From Burkholderia pyrrocinia (GTDB lineage: Bacteria > Pseudomonadota > Gammaproteobacteria > Burkholderiales > Burkholderiaceae): DNA of 64,000 nucleotides. This document shows positions 42,123-50,333 of the stretch, piece after piece. Made by a program: the position numbers and the translations under genes. The stretch spans positions 186,001 through 250,000 of the forward strand of contig NZ_CP070978.1 in NCBI RefSeq assembly GCF_018417535.1, read 5' to 3'. Every line of letters begins with the position of its first letter. Positions within the stretch are counted from its first letter, which is position 1. The notes beneath the pieces were generated by a model, which searched no databases, was not told where the DNA came from, and was given only the letters and a program-made list of their open reading frames with translations.

Positions 42123-42665
42123 TCAGAACACGCAGGTATCGGTCGTCGTCAGCGTCGCGAACGGGCCGTCGAGCGTTGCATTGTGATGCGCGACGATCCG
42201 CTCGGCCGACAGAGCCGGCGTGTCCATGCAGGTGTGCGCGTCGGTTACGAGCACGGCGCGAAAGCCGAGATCGGCGGTGGCGCGGCAGGTCGTATCGACG
42301 CAGTACTGCGTCTTCATGCCCGCGACGACGAGTTCGCCGATGCCAGCGGCGCACAGCCATTCGGCGAGTTGCGTGCCGGCGAAGCAGTTCGACCGCGTCT
42401 TGTCGAACACGATGTCGCGCGCGGGATCAATCGCGAGTTCCGGCAGCAGCGCGGCGAGCGGCGAATCGGGCGCGATCGGCGAGCCGGCGGGCCCGGTGTG
42501 ACGCACGGCGAACACCGGCGCACCGCCTTCGTGCGCGCGGCCGATCAGCCGGTTGATGTTGGCGAGCACGCGTGCGCCGTCATGCGGACGATCGGGACCA
42601 TGAAACAGCCCGACCTGCATGTCGACGACGAGCAGCGCGCGTTTCGGGGAAGGGACTTCGGACAT
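42123..42665 (-). CDS. Isochorismatase-fold cysteine hydrolase
   Basis: The product has 180 residues from MSEVPSPKRA. The catalytic triad is complete: Asp15 (LLVVDMQ), Lys89 (FDKTRSNCF) and Cys122 (MKTQYCVDTTCRATADLGF), with AGMKTQYCVDTT matching the nicotinamidase/N-carbamoyl-type branch. It probably hydrolyses a small amide or ureido compound in the cytoplasm. It contrasts with the Cys-less homologue at 7482-8045. It lies downstream of an MHS transporter and an M20 hydrolase but is separated by 232 bp and a hairpin, so is likely expressed separately. Confidence 0.85.
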   Translation of the reverse strand: MSEVPSPKRALLVVDMQVGLFHGPDRPHDGARVLANINRLIGRAHEGGAPVFAVRHTGPAGSPIAPDSPLAALLPELAIDPARDIVFDKTRSNCFAGTQLAEWLCAAGIGELVVAGMKTQYCVDTTCRATADLGFRAVLVTDAHTCMDTPALSAERIVAHHNATLDGPFATLTTTDTCVF

Positions 42666-42709
42666 CGCGTTTCTCCTGAGTGACCGATACGGACGGAGAA
42701 ACGACAAGA

Positions 42710-42730
42710 CCCCGTCCGGAACCGGCGGGG
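42710..42730 (-). terminator. Weak hairpin downstream of the MHS transporter
   Basis: An imperfect stem (ccccg...cgggg with inner ccgg/ccgg) lies in the 232-bp gap after the MHS gene; on the minus strand it is followed by TCTTGT. Stability and role are uncertain. Confidence 0.3.
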
Positions 42731-42897
42731 CCTGTGAGGAATCGGTGCGCTACGACCTTGCGCGCACTCGCCGCACGAGTCCGCCGAAGGCGGTCGTGCG
42801 CGTGGTGATCGAATGAGTGGTCGTGGCGTGGCGCATGGATCGATCATGCCCGATGCGTGCGCACCACGTCAATCGCGTGCCGCGCATCGAACGCCGC

Positions 42898-44217
42898 TCA
42901 ATCGAGCGACTTCCCGGCCTTCTCGTCCATGCAGCGAATGGCGAGCAGCGTCAGCACGCCGCACCCGATCGCATACCACGCGGGCGCGTTCGGATTGCCT
43001 GTCGCCGCGATCAGCCACGTGACGAAGAACTGCGCGAAGCCGCCGAAGATCGCGACGCCGACGCTGTACACGAGCGCGCCGCCGGTCGCGCGCACCGCAC
43101 GCGGGAACAGTTCGCCGAGCATCGCTCCGGTCGCGCCGATGTTGATCGCATGCACGATCGACAGCGCGGCGATGATCGACAGCAGCGACGCGGCGCCCGG
43201 CCAGCGGTTCAGCGCGATGAACGCCGGGTACACCGCGGCCATCAGCACGATGCGTGTCCACCAGACGATCCGGTTGCGCCCGTAGACGTCGGACAGGTGG
43301 CCGCCGATCGGCGTCACGAGCATCAGGATTGCACCGGCGACGCAGCCGGCCGTCATCGACAGCCAGGTCGGCAGGTGCAGCACCTGCACGCCGTAGATCG
43401 CCATGTAGAACACGATGATGTAGTGGATCGACGTGCCGCCGATCGTCACGCCGAGCCCTGCGAACACGGCCTTGCCGTGATGGCGCAGCACGTCGGCGAG
43501 CGGCAGCGACGCGACCGGCTCGTCGTGCGCGGCGGCAGGCGTAGCGGCCGGCACTTCCTCGACGGTGCGGCGCAGCCAGTAGCCGAGCGGCACGAACAGC
43601 GTGCCGATGATGAACGGTACGCGCCAGCCCCAGCTTTCGAGCTGCGCGGCATTCAGCGTCGACGTCAACGCGACGCCGGTGAGCGCACCCGCGAGCGCGG
43701 CGAGCCCCTGGCTCGAGAACTGGAACGATGCGTAGAAGCCGCGGCGGTGCTGCGGCGCCTGTTCGAGCAGCAGCGTCGTCGACGCGCCGACTTCGCCGCC
43801 CGACGCGAACCCCTGCAGCAGGCGCGCGAGCACGAGCAGCAGCGGCGCGGCGAGGCCGACCTGCGCGAAGGTCGGCGCGACCGCGATCGTCGCGGTGCCG
43901 AGCGCCATCAGCAGCAGCGTGAGGATCATCGCCTTCTTGCGGCCGACGCGGTCGGCGTACATGCCGATCACGAGCCCGCCGAGCGGTCGCGTGACGAAGC
44001 CGACGCCGAAGCTCGCGACCGCGAGCATCAACTGCCCGAACGACGAATGCACCGGAAAGAACAGCTTGCCGATCAGGATCGCGAAGAAGCTGTAGACCGT
44101 GAAGTCGTAGAACTCGAGCGCGTTGCCGACGGCGGCGGCCGCGATCAGCCGGCGTTTCTTCGCGGCGGCGCGGGCATCGACCGGCGTGCCGGCGAACGGA
44201 AGGGCGGACGTTTCCAT
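42898..44217 (-). CDS. MFS transporter, metabolite:H+ symporter (MHS) family
   Basis: The product has 439 residues and 12 predicted helices. MHS landmarks are strong: AAAVGNALEFYDFTVYSFFA, LGGLVIGMYADRVGRKKAMI (read in parts), LLQGFASGGEVGASTTLLLEQAPQHRRGFYASFQ (read in parts) and IGGHLSDVYGRNRIVWWTR. MHS carriers bring in citrate, proline/betaine, shikimate or similar acids with protons. It lies 42 bp downstream of an M20 amidohydrolase and, with the divergent LysR, forms a catabolic unit for an acylated amino acid or similar acid. Confidence 0.88.
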   Translation of the reverse strand: METSALPFAGTPVDARAAAKKRRLIAAAAVGNALEFYDFTVYSFFAILIGKLFFPVHSSFGQLMLAVASFGVGFVTRPLGGLVIGMYADRVGRKKAMILTLLLMALGTATIAVAPTFAQVGLAAPLLLVLARLLQGFASGGEVGASTTLLLEQAPQHRRGFYASFQFSSQGLAALAGALTGVALTSTLNAAQLESWGWRVPFIIGTLFVPLGYWLRRTVEEVPAATPAAAHDEPVASLPLADVLRHHGKAVFAGLGVTIGGTSIHYIIVFYMAIYGVQVLHLPTWLSMTAGCVAGAILMLVTPIGGHLSDVYGRNRIVWWTRIVLMAAVYPAFIALNRWPGAASLLSIIAALSIVHAINIGATGAMLGELFPRAVRATGGALVYSVGVAIFGGFAQFFVTWLIAATGNPNAPAWYAIGCGVLTLLAIRCMDEKAGKSLD

Positions 44218-44259
44218 GGGGTTCCCCCGGTAAGCGCGAAACTGCGTGGTGAAGGGCCG

Positions 44260-45444
44260 TCAGGCCGCGAGCCAGGCTTCGGCGACGCGAACCCAGTAGC
44301 TCGCGCCGATCGCGAGAATGTCGTCGTTGAAGTCGTAGCCGGGGTTGTGCACCATGCAGCCGCCCTTGCTGCCGATCCCGTTGCCGATGAACGCATAGCA
44401 GCCGGGGCGCGCCTCGAGCATGAACGCGAAATCCTCGCTGCCCATCAGCGGCGCGGCGTCGGTTTCGACGCGCTCGGCGCCGAGCATCCGGCGCGCGATA
44501 TCGGCCGCGAACGCGGTCGGTTCCGCGTGATTGACGAGCACCGGGTAGCCGTAGTCGTAGTCGACTTCCGCGGTGACGCCGAAGCTTTCCGCCTGGCCTT
44601 TCACGAGCGCGTCGATGCGGCGCGCGAGCAGCGCGCGCACGTCGGCGTTCAGCGCGCGCACCGACAGCTTCATCACGACGGTTTCGGGAATGATGTTGAA
44701 CGTCTCGCCGGCCTGCACGCTGCCGACCGTGATCACCGCCGCATGCTGCGCGTCGACCTCGCGCGCGACGATCGTCTGCAGCGCGACCATGATGCTGCCC
44801 GCGGCCGACATCGGATCGCGCGCGAAATGCGGCATCGCGCCGTGGCCGCCGACACCGCGCAGCGTGATCGTCACGCGGTCGGCCGACGCCATCGCGGCAC
44901 CGGTGCGGAACGCCATGTCGCCGGCCGCGCGGCCCGGCATGTTGTGGATCGCGAAGATCGCGTCGCACGGGAAGCGGTCGAACAGGCCGTCGTCCATCAT
45001 CGCCTTCGCGCCGCCGAAGTTTTCCTCGGCCGGCTGGAAGATCAGGTTCAGCGTGCCGGAGAACTGGCGCGTCGCCGCGAGGTGGCGCGCCGCGCACAGC
45101 AACATCGCGGTGTGGCCGTCGTGGCCGCATGCATGCATCTTGTTTGCATGGCGGCTTGCATACGGCAGGCCGGTGGCTTCCGCGAGCGGCAGCGCGTCCA
45201 TATCGGCGCGCAGGCCGACCGTGCGCGTGCCTTGCCCTTCGCGCAGCACGCCGACGACGCCCGTCTTGCCGATGCCGCGATGCACTTCATAACCCCAGCC
45301 GGCGAGCAGCTCGGCAACGAGATCGCTCGTGAGCGTCTCTTCGAACGCGAGTTCGGGATGCGCGTGGATGCGGCGGCGCACCTCGACCAGTTCGGGCGCA
45401 ATCGCGGCGATGCCGGGGATGACGGGGTTCACGGCTTGCAGCAT
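44260..45444 (-). CDS. M20D amidohydrolase (hippurate hydrolase/aminoacylase-like)
   Basis: The product has 394 residues from MLQAVNPVIP after AGGAGA; an upstream in-frame ATG at 45498 adds a basic tail and is rejected. Metal site residues are visible: HACGHDGHTAM (Cys/His ligands of the M20D type), FQPAEENFGGAKAM (catalytic Glu pair), FAIHNMPG and the late His region MVHNPGYDFND. Such enzymes cleave N-acyl amino acids, hippurate or indole-amide conjugates. It is the first gene of an operon with the MHS carrier; the LysR regulator is divergent. Confidence 0.9.
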   Translation of the reverse strand: MLQAVNPVIPGIAAIAPELVEVRRRIHAHPELAFEETLTSDLVAELLAGWGYEVHRGIGKTGVVGVLREGQGTRTVGLRADMDALPLAEATGLPYASRHANKMHACGHDGHTAMLLCAARHLAATRQFSGTLNLIFQPAEENFGGAKAMMDDGLFDRFPCDAIFAIHNMPGRAAGDMAFRTGAAMASADRVTITLRGVGGHGAMPHFARDPMSAAGSIMVALQTIVAREVDAQHAAVITVGSVQAGETFNIIPETVVMKLSVRALNADVRALLARRIDALVKGQAESFGVTAEVDYDYGYPVLVNHAEPTAFAADIARRMLGAERVETDAAPLMGSEDFAFMLEARPGCYAFIGNGIGSKGGCMVHNPGYDFNDDILAIGASYWVRVAEAWLAA

Positions 45445-45492
45445 GGTCTCTCCTGTGGGGCGGATGGGGCGTTTGACGCGCATATGACGAGA

Positions 45493-45515
45493 AAGCATAT
45501 AAATTTCTTTTGCTT
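45493..45515. promoter_or_regulatory. Candidate LysR site in the M20/LysR divergent region
   Basis: An inverted repeat AAGCA-N13-TGCTT sits in a distinctly AT-rich pocket of the 182-bp divergent spacer. This fits a LysR-type binding site by location; weak evidence. Confidence 0.35.
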
Positions 45516-45626
45516 ACCAGAAGCTGATAAATTGCTTTGGTGCACACCACCGGTTGCCGCTCGGGAATACCCTGAACCGGCGTGCACGGCCGGGTACAGG
45601 GTTTCCACGGATCACGCATCGCCGCC

Positions 45627-46529
45627 ATGAAATACCATCAGCTGAAAGCGTTCGTCACCGTTGCGGAAGAGGGCAGCATCCGCGCGGCCGCGCGGCGCCT
45701 GAACGTGTCGCCGGCGGCGCTGACGAAGGCGGTCAAGGAACTGGAGATCGCGCTCGGCGTGTCGCTCGTCGTGCGCACCGCGCGCGGCGTGCAGCTCACC
45801 GCGTTCGGCCAGCAACTGCAGGTGCGCGCGCGGCTGATCGTCGCCGAAATGCAGCGCGCCCGCGACGATATCGAGCAGGCGCAGGGCGCGATGACGGGCT
45901 CCGTCGCGGCGGCGATCACGCCGGCCGCCGCGGTGACGATCCTGCCCGATGCGTTTCGCGCGTTCCGGCGCCGCTTTCCGGTGGCGCGCGTCAACCTGGT
46001 CGAAGGGTTTCCGGGCGTCGCGCTGCCGCGCCTGCACGACGGCTCGCTCGATTTCGCGGTGGCCGTCGTCGTGCCTGAGCTACTGGCGGCCGAGTTCGAT
46101 CATGCGGAGCTCTATGCGAGCCGTTCGCTGATCGTCGCGCGCAAGGAGCATCCGCTCGCGTCGGCCACGTCGCTCGCCGATCTCGTCGAGGCCGACTGGC
46201 TGATGAATCCGTCGCCGGAAAGCTCGACGCAGGCGCTGTTCAATTCGTTCGTCGCGTACGGGTTGCCGGTGCCGGCGCGTGTCGTCGAATGCCCGAGCTT
46301 CGGGCTCGCGCACAGCCTGATGACGGGTTGCGACCTGATCGCATCGATGCCCGAGCAACTGCTCCAGGGCGCGTGGGCACGCGAGCAGTTGACGGTGCTG
46401 CCGATTCGCGAGCGTTTGCCGGCCGTGTCGGTGCAGGTCGTGACGCGCCGCGACAGCCCGCTGACGCCGGCCGCGGCGATGCTGCTCGATTGCCTGCGCG
46501 ATTCCGCGCGACGAAAGGGGCTGCGGTGA
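45627..46529 (+). CDS. LysR-family regulator of the M20-MHS unit
   Basis: The product has 300 residues from MKYHQLKAFVTVAEEGSIRA. The helix-turn-helix is IRAAARRLNVSPAALTKAVKELE (read in parts). The effector domain carries SVAAAITPAAAVTILPDAFR and ends in RDSARRKGLR. An upstream in-frame ATG at 45582 lacks support. Divergent from the M20 amidohydrolase with a 182-bp spacer, it probably activates that operon in response to its acylated substrate. The pattern is related to the GcvA/TsaR-like part of the family. Confidence 0.85.
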   Translation: MKYHQLKAFVTVAEEGSIRAAARRLNVSPAALTKAVKELEIALGVSLVVRTARGVQLTAFGQQLQVRARLIVAEMQRARDDIEQAQGAMTGSVAAAITPAAAVTILPDAFRAFRRRFPVARVNLVEGFPGVALPRLHDGSLDFAVAVVVPELLAAEFDHAELYASRSLIVARKEHPLASATSLADLVEADWLMNPSPESSTQALFNSFVAYGLPVPARVVECPSFGLAHSLMTGCDLIASMPEQLLQGAWAREQLTVLPIRERLPAVSVQVVTRRDSPLTPAAAMLLDCLRDSARRKGLR

Positions 46530-46738
46530 ATCGGATCCTGCGGGCAGCGTCCGTCATCGCATAGTCATCCTGAAGATCGGGCGCGCAGCGCTGCCGTCGT
46601 TTGACGGGCACGACGCTTGCCCGGCGAGCACGCAGTTCGGGCGTGCGCCGCGCGAGCCGGTATCATAGCGACCGGCTCGCCGCTCCGGCCGGCCTCCAAC
46701 AACATCGCCATCCGGCATCCAGCAATCAGAGGCATCAC

Positions 46739-47059
46739 ATGACCAGTGCAACCCAATTCGACAACGTATCGGTCGTCAAGCGCGCGAACGTCTATTTCGA
46801 CGGCAAGTGCGTGTCGCATACCGTGCTCTTCCCGGACGGCACGCGCAAGACGCTCGGCGTGATCCTGCCGTGCGCGCTCAACTTCGGCACGGACGCGCCC
46901 GAATTGATGGAAGTGCAGGCCGGCAAGTGCCGTGTGAAGCTCGACGGCAGCAGCGAATGGCAGACCTACGGCGCCGGCGAATCGTTCTCGGTGCCGGGCA
47001 AGAGCCGCTTCGACATCGAAGTGCTCGAGACGCTCGACTACGTGTGCAGCTACCTGTAA
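46739..47059 (+). CDS. ppnP: Pyrimidine/purine nucleoside phosphorylase PpnP
   Basis: The product has 106 residues starting [20 protein letters not shown]. It is a single-domain cupin matching PpnP/Yai[63 protein letters not shown] and a C-terminal YVCSYL. E. coli PpnP is 94 residues. It phosphorolyses diverse nucleosides to base plus ribose-1-phosphate in salvage. The nearer upstream in-frame sequence (from 46601) is basic and unsupported. A strong hairpin follows 22 nt after the stop. Confidence 0.92.
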
Positions 47060-47080
47060 GCGCGGGCAGCAGCAAAAGAA

Positions 47081-47102
47081 AAGCCCCGCCGAAGCGGGGC
47101 TT
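47081..47102. terminator. Bidirectional terminator after ppnP
   Basis: A 9-bp perfect stem (aagccccgc / gcggggctt) with CGAA loop. On the minus strand it is followed by TTCTTTTGC, making it a good intrinsic terminator for the convergent small secreted-protein gene; on the plus strand the tail is weak. Confidence 0.75.
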
Positions 47103-47146
47103 GTCGCAAGCGGATGGCGCAAGGCCATCCGAAGCGCTTGCTCTCG

Positions 47147-47482
47147 TTACAGGCAGGCGTTGATGTCGCCGGCCGACGATGCATCGCCGCCGCGGAAACC
47201 GACCCAGGTCTTCGCATTCGCGGCATTGGCCGGGCGCACCACGGCGGCGGCGCCGTTCGGCGGCTGCTGGCCCGGCGCATAAACGGCCATCGCGAGGCCG
47301 TTCGCGAGTTCATACTGCGACGTCACCTGTTGCTGCGACTTGTCGGCCCAGGTCTTGGCGATGCACTGCGCGACCTGGTCGGCGGGCTTCTGGCTTTGTC
47401 CCACGTTCTGCAGGGCGGAATCGGCCGCATGAGCAGAAAATGCCACGGTCAATGCGATGAGCGGTAAGTATTTCACGTTCAC
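47147..47482 (-). CDS. Small secreted hypothetical protein (111 aa)
   Basis: It begins at a GTG (MNVKYLPLIALTVAFSAHAAD) with GGGAG 7 nt upstream; a second GTG two codons later is possible. A clear Sec signal peptide ends at SAHA. The mature protein of about 91 residues has two Cys (one in VAQCIAKTWADKSQQQV, one at the C-terminus DINACL), likely a disulfide, and a middle VYAPGQQPPNGAAAVVRPANA. I do not recognise the family. It is monocistronic with its own terminator. Periplasmic or outer-envelope location is the only supported inference. Confidence 0.7.
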   Translation of the reverse strand: MNVKYLPLIALTVAFSAHAADSALQNVGQSQKPADQVAQCIAKTWADKSQQQVTSQYELANGLAMAVYAPGQQPPNGAAAVVRPANAANAKTWVGFRGGDASSAGDINACL

Positions 47483-47996
47483 GTTATCTCCCTCGAGTCG
47501 TGATTGATTGAGTGGGATGCGCAGCAGTACTGCGTGCTAATGAGATCGCGTCGGACAAGCACGGTTCCGGCTATTCCGAAACAAGTTGTTAACGCGCTTG
47601 CCAAACGGTGGCTCCGGTGCTGTGCGGCTCTGCTGCGGCGCGGCATGCATCGTGTGCGGCCCGTCGGTGGACGGGTGACGCGGCAACGACGTCGTGCGTT
47701 GCCCGGTCGGCGCGCTGCCCGGTCGTGTGGTGACGTGACGGTCGCGGCGAGCGGCATGTGTGTGCATGCCGTGCCGCGACTCTTTATCTGATCGCGAATT
47801 GGAATGGCTGAATTGGGTGGCCCCGTCGCATGGGTACCATGATGACAAACTTTCGTCGGTTGGATTGTCAACCAACTTTAAACGCGGGAAGCAGCGGAAA
47901 ACGATGCGGTGCGCGAGGCGCGCGCCGCATCGTGCAGCGACGTGAGGCGGGGTGATGAAGCGGTGCGCGGCCGCGGTGCCGCGCACGCTGGATGCG
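47483..47996. other. Intergenic region (514 bp)
   Basis: It lies between the ClC channel gene and the small secreted-protein gene, both on the minus strand. It carries the ClC terminator at its right end and a minus-strand TTGACA at about 47864-47869 as a possible -35 for the secreted protein. No gene supported. Confidence 0.45.
47901..47933 (-). terminator. Intrinsic terminator after the ClC channel gene
   Basis: A 15-bp stem including one wobble pair (acgatgcgg...ccgcatcgt with inner gcgcg/cgcgc and AGG loop) is followed on the minus strand by TTTTCC. Confidence 0.7.
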
Positions 47997-49784
47997 TCAG
48001 CCGGCCTTGCGCGTGCCGATGTCGCGCAGGTTGGCCGGGACGATCGGGCGGAAGCGCTCGCGCTTCTGTTCGTCGTCGAAGTGCTGGAGCGCGGGCTTGA
48101 TCAGGTCGCTGCGCGACACGATGCCCGTGATGCGCAGCGATTGCTCGTCGTCGACGACCGGCAGGCGTTCGAGGCCGAGCATCGCGAGTCGCGATGCGAC
48201 GACGCGGCACGTCTCGTGCGCAAGCGCGACGGCGGGCGCGCAGTTGGCGAACGCGCCCGAGACCGGCGTGTCGGGCGCGGCGTGTGCGCGCTGCGCGTCG
48301 AGCGTCGCGCGATCGACGAGGCCGAGCAGGCGGCCGTTCTGCACGACCGGGTACGCGCGGTGCGTCTGCTTCGCGCCGAAGTACTGCGTCTCGACAATAT
48401 CGAGCGTCGACGCGCCGTCGATCGCGACGAGCCGGTCGGCGGACGTCATCACTTCGCCGATGTCATGCCGCTCGAGCGGATCGACACCGTATTCGCGGTA
48501 GATGTGATAGCCGCGGCGCGCGATCTTTTCCGTCATGATCGAGCGCTTCATCACGATGGTCGCGAAGCCGTGCGCGACGAGCGTCGCCGCGAGCAGCGGC
48601 AGCAGCGCGTTGGCGTCGTGCGTGAGGCCGAACGCGAACACGATCGCGGTCAGCGGGGCACCGAGCGTCGCGCCGAGCGTCGCGGCCATGCACACGAGCG
48701 GCCACAGCGCCGGATCGCCGCCTGGCAGCACCGGCGACAGCACGGTGCCGAGACCGGCGCCGAGCATCAGCAGCGGGGCGAGCACACCGCCCGACGTACC
48801 CGAGCCGAGCGCGATCACCCACATCACGGCCTTCACGATCAGCAGAGCGAGCGCGATCTTCAGCGCCATGTGCTGGTGCAGCAGGTCGCCGATCACGTCG
48901 TAGCCGACGCCGAGTGCGCGCGGTTCGAGCCAGCCGCCGATGCCGATCACGATCGCGCCGAGCGCGGGCCACCACATCCAGTGCACGGGCAGCTTCGCGA
49001 AGGTGTCCTCGACGCGGTACAGCGCAGCCGACAGGCCGCAGGCGAGCATGCCCGACAGCAGGCCCGCGACGATGCACGACAGCAGCGCGACGGGCGTCGG
49101 CGCGACCGTGGCGAGCGGAAACAGCGGATCGACGCCGAAGAACAGCGCGCGTGCGAAACCGGCCACCGCGCATGCGAGCGCGACCGGCAGGAAACTGCGC
49201 GGACGCCATTCGAACAGCAGCAGTTCGACCGCGAGCAGCACCGCGGCGACCGGCGTGCCGAACACGGCCGTCATGCCGGCGGCCGCACCGGCGACGAGCA
49301 GCGTCTTGCGCTCGGCGGCGGTCACGTGCACGCACTGCGCGATCAGCGAGCCGAGCGCGCCGCCCGTCATGATGATCGGGCCTTCCGCGCCGAACGGGCC
49401 GCCGCTGCCGATCACGACGCCGGACGACAGCGGCTTCAGGATCGCGACCTTCGGCGACATGCGGCTCTTGCCGAACAGGATCGCCTCGATCGCTTCGGGA
49501 ATGCCGTGACCGCGAATCTTTTCCGAACCGAAGCGCGCCATCATCCCGACGATCAGCCCGCCGATCACCGGTATGACGATCACCCATGCGCCGAGCGTGT
49601 TGTTCGCCGGAGAGCGGTCGGCGAACGAGAACTGCTGGAAGAAGAACAGGTTCGTGAACAGGTGGATCAGGCTCGACAGCACGAACGCGGCAAGCGTGCT
49701 GAGCAGGCCGATCCCGGCGGCAAGCAACGCGATTCTGGGCAGGCGTTCGTTGGTCGAGAAATCGCGTTTGTGCGGTGCGCTCAT
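47997..49784 (-). CDS. ClC-family chloride channel/antiporter with C-terminal CBS pair
   Basis: The product has 595 residues from MSAPHKRDFS. ClC selectivity-filter motifs are present: GHGIPEA (helix D region), GSGGPFGAEGPI (GxEGP-type, helix F), and GSGTSGGVLAPLLMLGAGLG (GSG-TSGG). The gating Glu is in GAEGP. About 150 C-terminal residues form two CBS domains (DIGEVMTSADRLVAIDGAST; LPVVDDEQSLRITGIVSRSDL), which usually bind adenine nucleotides. The marR gene 20 bp upstream is in the same operon. It moves Cl- or another anion, possibly nitrate, fluoride or organic anions, across the inner membrane. Confidence 0.9.
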   Translation of the reverse strand: MSAPHKRDFSTNERLPRIALLAAGIGLLSTLAAFVLSSLIHLFTNLFFFQQFSFADRSPANNTLGAWVIVIPVIGGLIVGMMARFGSEKIRGHGIPEAIEAILFGKSRMSPKVAILKPLSSGVVIGSGGPFGAEGPIIMTGGALGSLIAQCVHVTAAERKTLLVAGAAAGMTAVFGTPVAAVLLAVELLLFEWRPRSFLPVALACAVAGFARALFFGVDPLFPLATVAPTPVALLSCIVAGLLSGMLACGLSAALYRVEDTFAKLPVHWMWWPALGAIVIGIGGWLEPRALGVGYDVIGDLLHQHMALKIALALLIVKAVMWVIALGSGTSGGVLAPLLMLGAGLGTVLSPVLPGGDPALWPLVCMAATLGATLGAPLTAIVFAFGLTHDANALLPLLAATLVAHGFATIVMKRSIMTEKIARRGYHIYREYGVDPLERHDIGEVMTSADRLVAIDGASTLDIVETQYFGAKQTHRAYPVVQNGRLLGLVDRATLDAQRAHAAPDTPVSGAFANCAPAVALAHETCRVVASRLAMLGLERLPVVDDEQSLRITGIVSRSDLIKPALQHFDDEQKRERFRPIVPANLRDIGTRKAG

Positions 49785-49804
49785 CGGTGTGGTAAAAGCA
49801 AGGG

Positions 49805-50218
49805 TCAGTAATCGATCTGCGGGACCTGGAACGTGCCCTTGAGCGACTTCAGCTCGGCGCGATGCATCGCCGCGAGGCGTGCAAGCAGCGTTTCGCCGGC
49901 TTGCTCGAGGTGAACCTCGACCTGCCGGCGGTCGGCTTCGCTCGTCTTGCGCTTCACGAGCCCGAGCGCTTCGCAGCGCGTCACCAGCGCGACGACGCCG
50001 TGATGCTGCGCCTGCAGGCGTTCCGCGAGTTCGCCGATGGTTGCCCATTCGCGATGCGGATAGCCCTTGATGTGCAGCAGCAGCAGGTATTGCAGCGGCG
50101 TCACGCCTTCGCTTTGCGCGGCGCGTTCGGAGAAGCGCTCGAAGCGGCGCATGTGGTAGCGGAATTCGGACAGTTGCTGGAAATCGCTTTTGTCCAGCGC
50201 GCGTCGGGTATCGTTCAT
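49805..50218 (-). CDS. MarR-family regulator of the ClC operon
   Basis: The product has 137 residues from MNDTRRALDK. The MarR fold: QYLLLLHIKGYPHREWATIGELAERLQAQHHGVVALVTRCEALGLVKR (read in parts) and the wing KTSEADRRQVEVHLEQAGE. It is the first gene of a two-gene operon with the ClC channel (20-bp gap). A palindrome TATC-N7-GATA lies in its promoter and a 13-of-15 match lies in the promoter of the neighbouring HPP-CBS gene, so it probably controls both. Confidence 0.87.
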   Translation of the reverse strand: MNDTRRALDKSDFQQLSEFRYHMRRFERFSERAAQSEGVTPLQYLLLLHIKGYPHREWATIGELAERLQAQHHGVVALVTRCEALGLVKRKTSEADRRQVEVHLEQAGETLLARLAAMHRAELKSLKGTFQVPQIDY

Positions 50219-50255
50219 CGCGGTCGGTCGGGTAGTTGGTTTCGGTAGCGATAAA

Positions 50256-50274
50256 TATATCACAATATGATATA
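50256..50274. promoter_or_regulatory. MarR operator 1 (ClC operon)
   Basis: A 19-bp imperfect-centre palindrome: TATATCA-N5-TGATATA around 50265. It overlaps a minus-strand TATATT (50254-50259), a likely -10. Core TATCACAATATGATA. Confidence 0.65.
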
Positions 50275-50333
50275 AATGGCCGAATTAAAGCGGGGTGAAA
50301 GCATTCCGCGTTGCGTCGGTCGTTGCGCCCGGG

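Noticed and set aside
42817..45630. Open frame of about 937 codons spanning the MHS transporter and M20 genes on the plus strand
   Set aside because: Crosses two well-supported minus-strand genes and their spacer; composition is low-complexity Arg/Ala/His.
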